Assembly: GCA_964544155.1 (NCBI GenBank) | Contig: CAZJAH010000009.1 | Span: forward strand, 17,019-81,018 | Length of the DNA stretch: 64,000 bases | Direction of reading: 5' to 3' | DNA from: CAZJAH01 sp964544155 | GTDB lineage: Bacteria; Bacteroidota; Ignavibacteria; Kapaibacteriales; UBA2268 | In this document: in pieces, positions 61,665-64,000 of the stretch | Numbering within the stretch: the stretch's first letter is position 1 | How the letters are laid out: each line of letters begins with the position of its first letter | Notes under the pieces: model-generated | Database searches by the model: none | Seen by the model: only the letters and a program-made list of their open reading frames with translations | What the model was told of the DNA's origin: nothing | Made by a program: the position numbers and the translations under genes

Positions 61665-64000
61665 TTAGTCATTTAGCGAGTATGGCGTATAATCTATAGG
61701 CAGAAGCGGCATTGCCAGGCCGTTATTATCAAGCCTGTGCCTAAGGTTTTGGAACTTAATATCTTCTTTAACCGTTTCAAAACCAAAAACTCCACCAAAA
61801 AGCGCCCCAAAATCAAACCAGCCTCGTTTAGGATATTCTACAAAAATTACATCATCCGGATCCACGCCGGCTTTTCCGGCTGCCGCTTCAATAGCATCAT
61901 AAAGTGTGCCTGTTTCATCCGCGAGACCATTTTCTACGGCGGCTTTACCGAGCCATACGCGGCCCTGGGCTATTTCATGAACTTTGTCATATTCCATATT
62001 CCTGCCTTCGGCTACTTTATTCACGAATTTCTTATAGAGGCTTCTTATTGATGTTTCCATGATCTGCTGTTCCTGCTCGTTCATTTTTCTGGCAGGGAGT
62101 CCTATTGGAATTATGGGCAGGGTAAAGGGATAACCGAGATCGGCAAATTCACCGTTTTGTACTATGTCGGTTGATATACCCAAGTCTTCCTGTATACCGT
62201 CATCATAGAAAAATGAACTTATAACTCCGATCGATCCTGTGATCGTTATTGGTGATGTATAGATTTTTTCCGCGTCCATCGAGAGCCAGTAACCTCCTGA
62301 AGCCGCGACAAAACCCTGTGACACAATAATTGGCTTTTTATCCTTGTATTGCCTGACCAGCCGTGCTATGTAATCTGATGCCATCGCGTCGCCTCCCGGT
62401 GAATCAACCCTGAGAACTATCGCAGAAATAAATGGGTTTTCAGCTGCGCTTTTGAAGTTTTCGGATAACTCCCTGGCATTTATTCCGCTTTCCATAGCGC
62501 AAATACCTTCGGCGTAAATAACGGCTATCATATCCTGCTTGCCGCCCCATTCATCATCATAAGGCCTTGGTTTATCTAAAACAATGTCAGTTTCAATTTG
62601 TCCGGGCATGCCGTTTTTATCGCCTATGGTTTTCATGTTTTCAACCAAATCGTACCAACGGGAAAGAGAATCACATAGGCCTGCTTCCAGGGCTTCATCG
62701 GCATGGTATATGAAAGTGCTGTTTACAAGCTGGTTGAATTTATCAGGCGAAAATCCTCTACCTACGCTTATATCCGTGCGGGCAGTATTCATCCACCCGT
62801 CAACAATTGCCTGCCTTTGGATGCTGTCTGCTTCCGACATACCGTCCCGTGAGAAGCTCTCCGCGGCGGATTTATATTCATAATACCTGAATTCCTGAAA
62901 TCCGATATCAACTTTTTCAAGCATATTTTTGTAGTAACTTCTTCCGAGTGCATATCCTGTAAGAGAAATCGTACCCATTGGGTCCATGATGATCTTATCC
63001 GCGACAGAAGCCAGGTGATATCCCTGAATCCCCATTCTGTCAACGAATACAATTACTTCTTTACCTCTGTTTTTAAGTTCAAGAAGTTCCTGTCTTATTT
63101 CCCACAGCATTTCATAGTTTATTTGCATCCCTGAAGTATTCACCAATACCCCTTTCACATCTTGGTGCTTCTTTGCATTTTCGATGCGCCTTAGCATATC
63201 TAGGAAAGTTTTGTCATTACCAAAAAACAAGGTGCTGGTATATGTCAATTTTCCTTTTAAATCGAGTATTACGTAATGCTCAGGTTCATCTTCAATATCT
63301 AGGATCGTTCTATCCTTAGCTCCAAAACGAAAAGTGTAATTTGTCATATCGAGCTCCTGCTCTGTGTCGGTTAAACCCTGAGCAGATATGCCTGCCTGGC
63401 CGAAACTGATATCCAAACCGACCGATAGAGCCTCGGTATTGAAATAGCGGGTGTTGAGCCTGATGCCGTCTAATACTTCCCATGATACGCCCGCGCTCCA
63501 ACGACCGGCTTCAAGGTTTTCATCACCGTACATCGCGTAATCACCAAAAATTGCCAGAGGGTAATCACCTATTGGCCTGATGGCTATAGAACCTACTGAT
63601 TCGTAATCGCTATTTTCTGTGGCTACTGTCTGATGTACGGCTAACGAGAGATTACTAAAAGGCCTTATTAAGGCGCCCCACGTAAATATATTTGATCTTC
63701 CGAAATGCGATTTATCTCCTCCAACGAAACCGTACCCAAGTCCCAGGCTGAATGACCTGTCACCAAAGGAGAATGAATATCTATAATCAGTAATAGTTTC
63801 ATCATCGTCATACAGGGTGAGAGCGCCGTAACCACGACCGTGGCTACCGCTGAAAATTCCCCATCTGTTGATATTAAGGCCGTCCAAATCACTTGAGCTG
63901 AGAGATATCATGAAATCCTGGTCATGCAGATAAGAAGTCATCGCCGGATTGCCGAAGCCGTACAAGCCGAATTTAAAAGCCTCCGGCGCTGCCTGATAAA
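61665..64000 (-). CDS. sppA: SppA signal peptide peptidase with N-terminal barrel-like region, 5' end beyond window
   Basis: An open frame runs from the stop at 61665 to the window edge, so the N-terminus is missing. The C-terminal two thirds contain two SppA repeats: the catalytic Lys in EYKSAAESF (codon 62871-62873) and the nucleophile Ser in AASGGYWLS (codon 62298-62300), the complete Lys-Ser dyad of 67K-type SppA. The first 230 residues or so of the visible part are repeated amphipathic strands (SFSLGLGYGFVGG, LSLAVHQTVATENSDYESVGS, GVSWEVLDGIRLNTRYF), which look like an outer-membrane barrel, not the usual single helix. SppA enzymes normally degrade signal peptides in the inner membrane, so this fusion suggests an outer-membrane protease. 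Confidence 0.88.
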   Translation of the reverse strand, partial: YQAAPEAFKFGLYGFGNPAMTSYLHDQDFMISLSSSDLDGLNINRWGIFSGSHGRGYGALTLYDDDETITDYRYSFSFGDRSFSLGLGYGFVGGDKSHFGRSNIFTWGALIRPFSNLSLAVHQTVATENSDYESVGSIAIRPIGDYPLAIFGDYAMYGDENLEAGRWSAGVSWEVLDGIRLNTRYFNTEALSVGLDISFGQAGISAQGLTDTEQELDMTNYTFRFGAKDRTILDIEDEPEHYVILDLKGKLTYTSTLFFGNDKTFLDMLRRIENAKKHQDVKGVLVNTSGMQINYEMLWEIRQELLELKNRGKEVIVFVDRMGIQGYHLASVADKIIMDPMGTISLTGYALGRSYYKNMLEKVDIGFQEFRYYEYKSAAESFSRDGMSEADSIQRQAIVDGWMNTARTDISVGRGFSPDKFNQLVNSTFIYHADEALEAGLCDSLSRWYDLVENMKTIGDKNGMPGQIETDIVLDKPRPYDDEWGGKQDMIAVIYAEGICAMESGINARELSENFKSAAENPFISAIVLRVDSPGGDAMASDYIARLVRQYKDKKPIIVSQGFVAASGGYWLSMDAEKIYTSPITITGSIGVISSFFYDDGIQEDLGISTDIVQNGEFADLGYPFTLPIIPIGLPARKMNEQEQQIMETSIRSLYKKFVNKVAEGRNMEYDKVHEIAQGRVWLGKAAVENGLADETGTLYDAIEAAAGKAGVDPDDVIFVEYPKRGWFDFGALFGGVFGFETVKEDIKFQNLRHRLDNNGLAMPLLPIDYTPYSLND

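Overview
The window looks like chromosome from a Gram-negative member of the Bacteroidota/Ignavibacteriota (FCB) group, most likely an Ignavibacteria- or Kapabacteria-type lineage. Four large secreted proteins end in a type IX secretion (T9SS) sorting domain with the YPNP motif. There are many Cys-type lipoproteins and outer-membrane barrels, a lipid A gene cluster, and frequent Shine-Dalgarno sites, which argue against classic Bacteroidales. I assign the group from protein style, not from a marker search. No rRNA, tRNA, CRISPR array, insertion sequence or prophage was seen.

Layout. 1-11.4 kb: a truncated DUF5018-type lipoprotein, an unknown lipoprotein, class II photolyase, a DUF116 protein, a T9SS fibronectin-like protein, lipoate ligase, an orphan UmuD-like peptidase, a SLOG-like protein, a 42-residue membrane protein and a secreted M1 peptidase. 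11.4-17.7 kb: a relic of a T9SS tail, a 1407-residue beta-helix/Ig-like surface protein, a candidate small RNA, one unknown protein and a SnoaL-like lipoprotein. 17.8-27.5 kb: a peptide-use block (M20 dipeptidase, OPT transporter, PqqD-like protein plus PepD), then a TPR protein, a glycosyltransferase and a MATE exporter. 27.5-33.8 kb: a WYL regulator overlapping a PAS histidine kinase, a lone receiver and a hybrid kinase, followed by a decayed gene.

33.8-37.9 kb (minus): lpxB, a DUF374 acyltransferase, lpxK, a C26 amidotransferase-like lipoprotein and an M23-like peptidase, all tightly packed and linking lipid A synthesis with envelope hydrolases. 38.1-44.8 kb: dnaE, a small membrane protein, a DUF6588-like barrel protein, folD and an RluA-type pseudouridine synthase. 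45-52.7 kb: a BNR-repeat T9SS protein and a four-gene unit of propeller lipoprotein, ECF sigma factor, an apparent anti-sigma/outer-membrane-barrel fusion and a DUF4397-like lipoprotein. 52.8-56.5 kb (minus): a YibE/F protein, alkaline phosphatase, and a small ribosomal operon (DUF4295-like protein, bL31, bS18). 56.7-64 kb: ligA, a TPR-like protein, a trypsin-like lipoprotein and a 5'-truncated SppA carrying an N-terminal barrel-like region.

The most unusual items are the anti-sigma/barrel fusion, the barrel-SppA fusion, the lpx operon with its two hydrolases, the kinase cluster with its pseudogene, the repeated T9SS tail relic, and two structured intergenic segments that may be RNAs.
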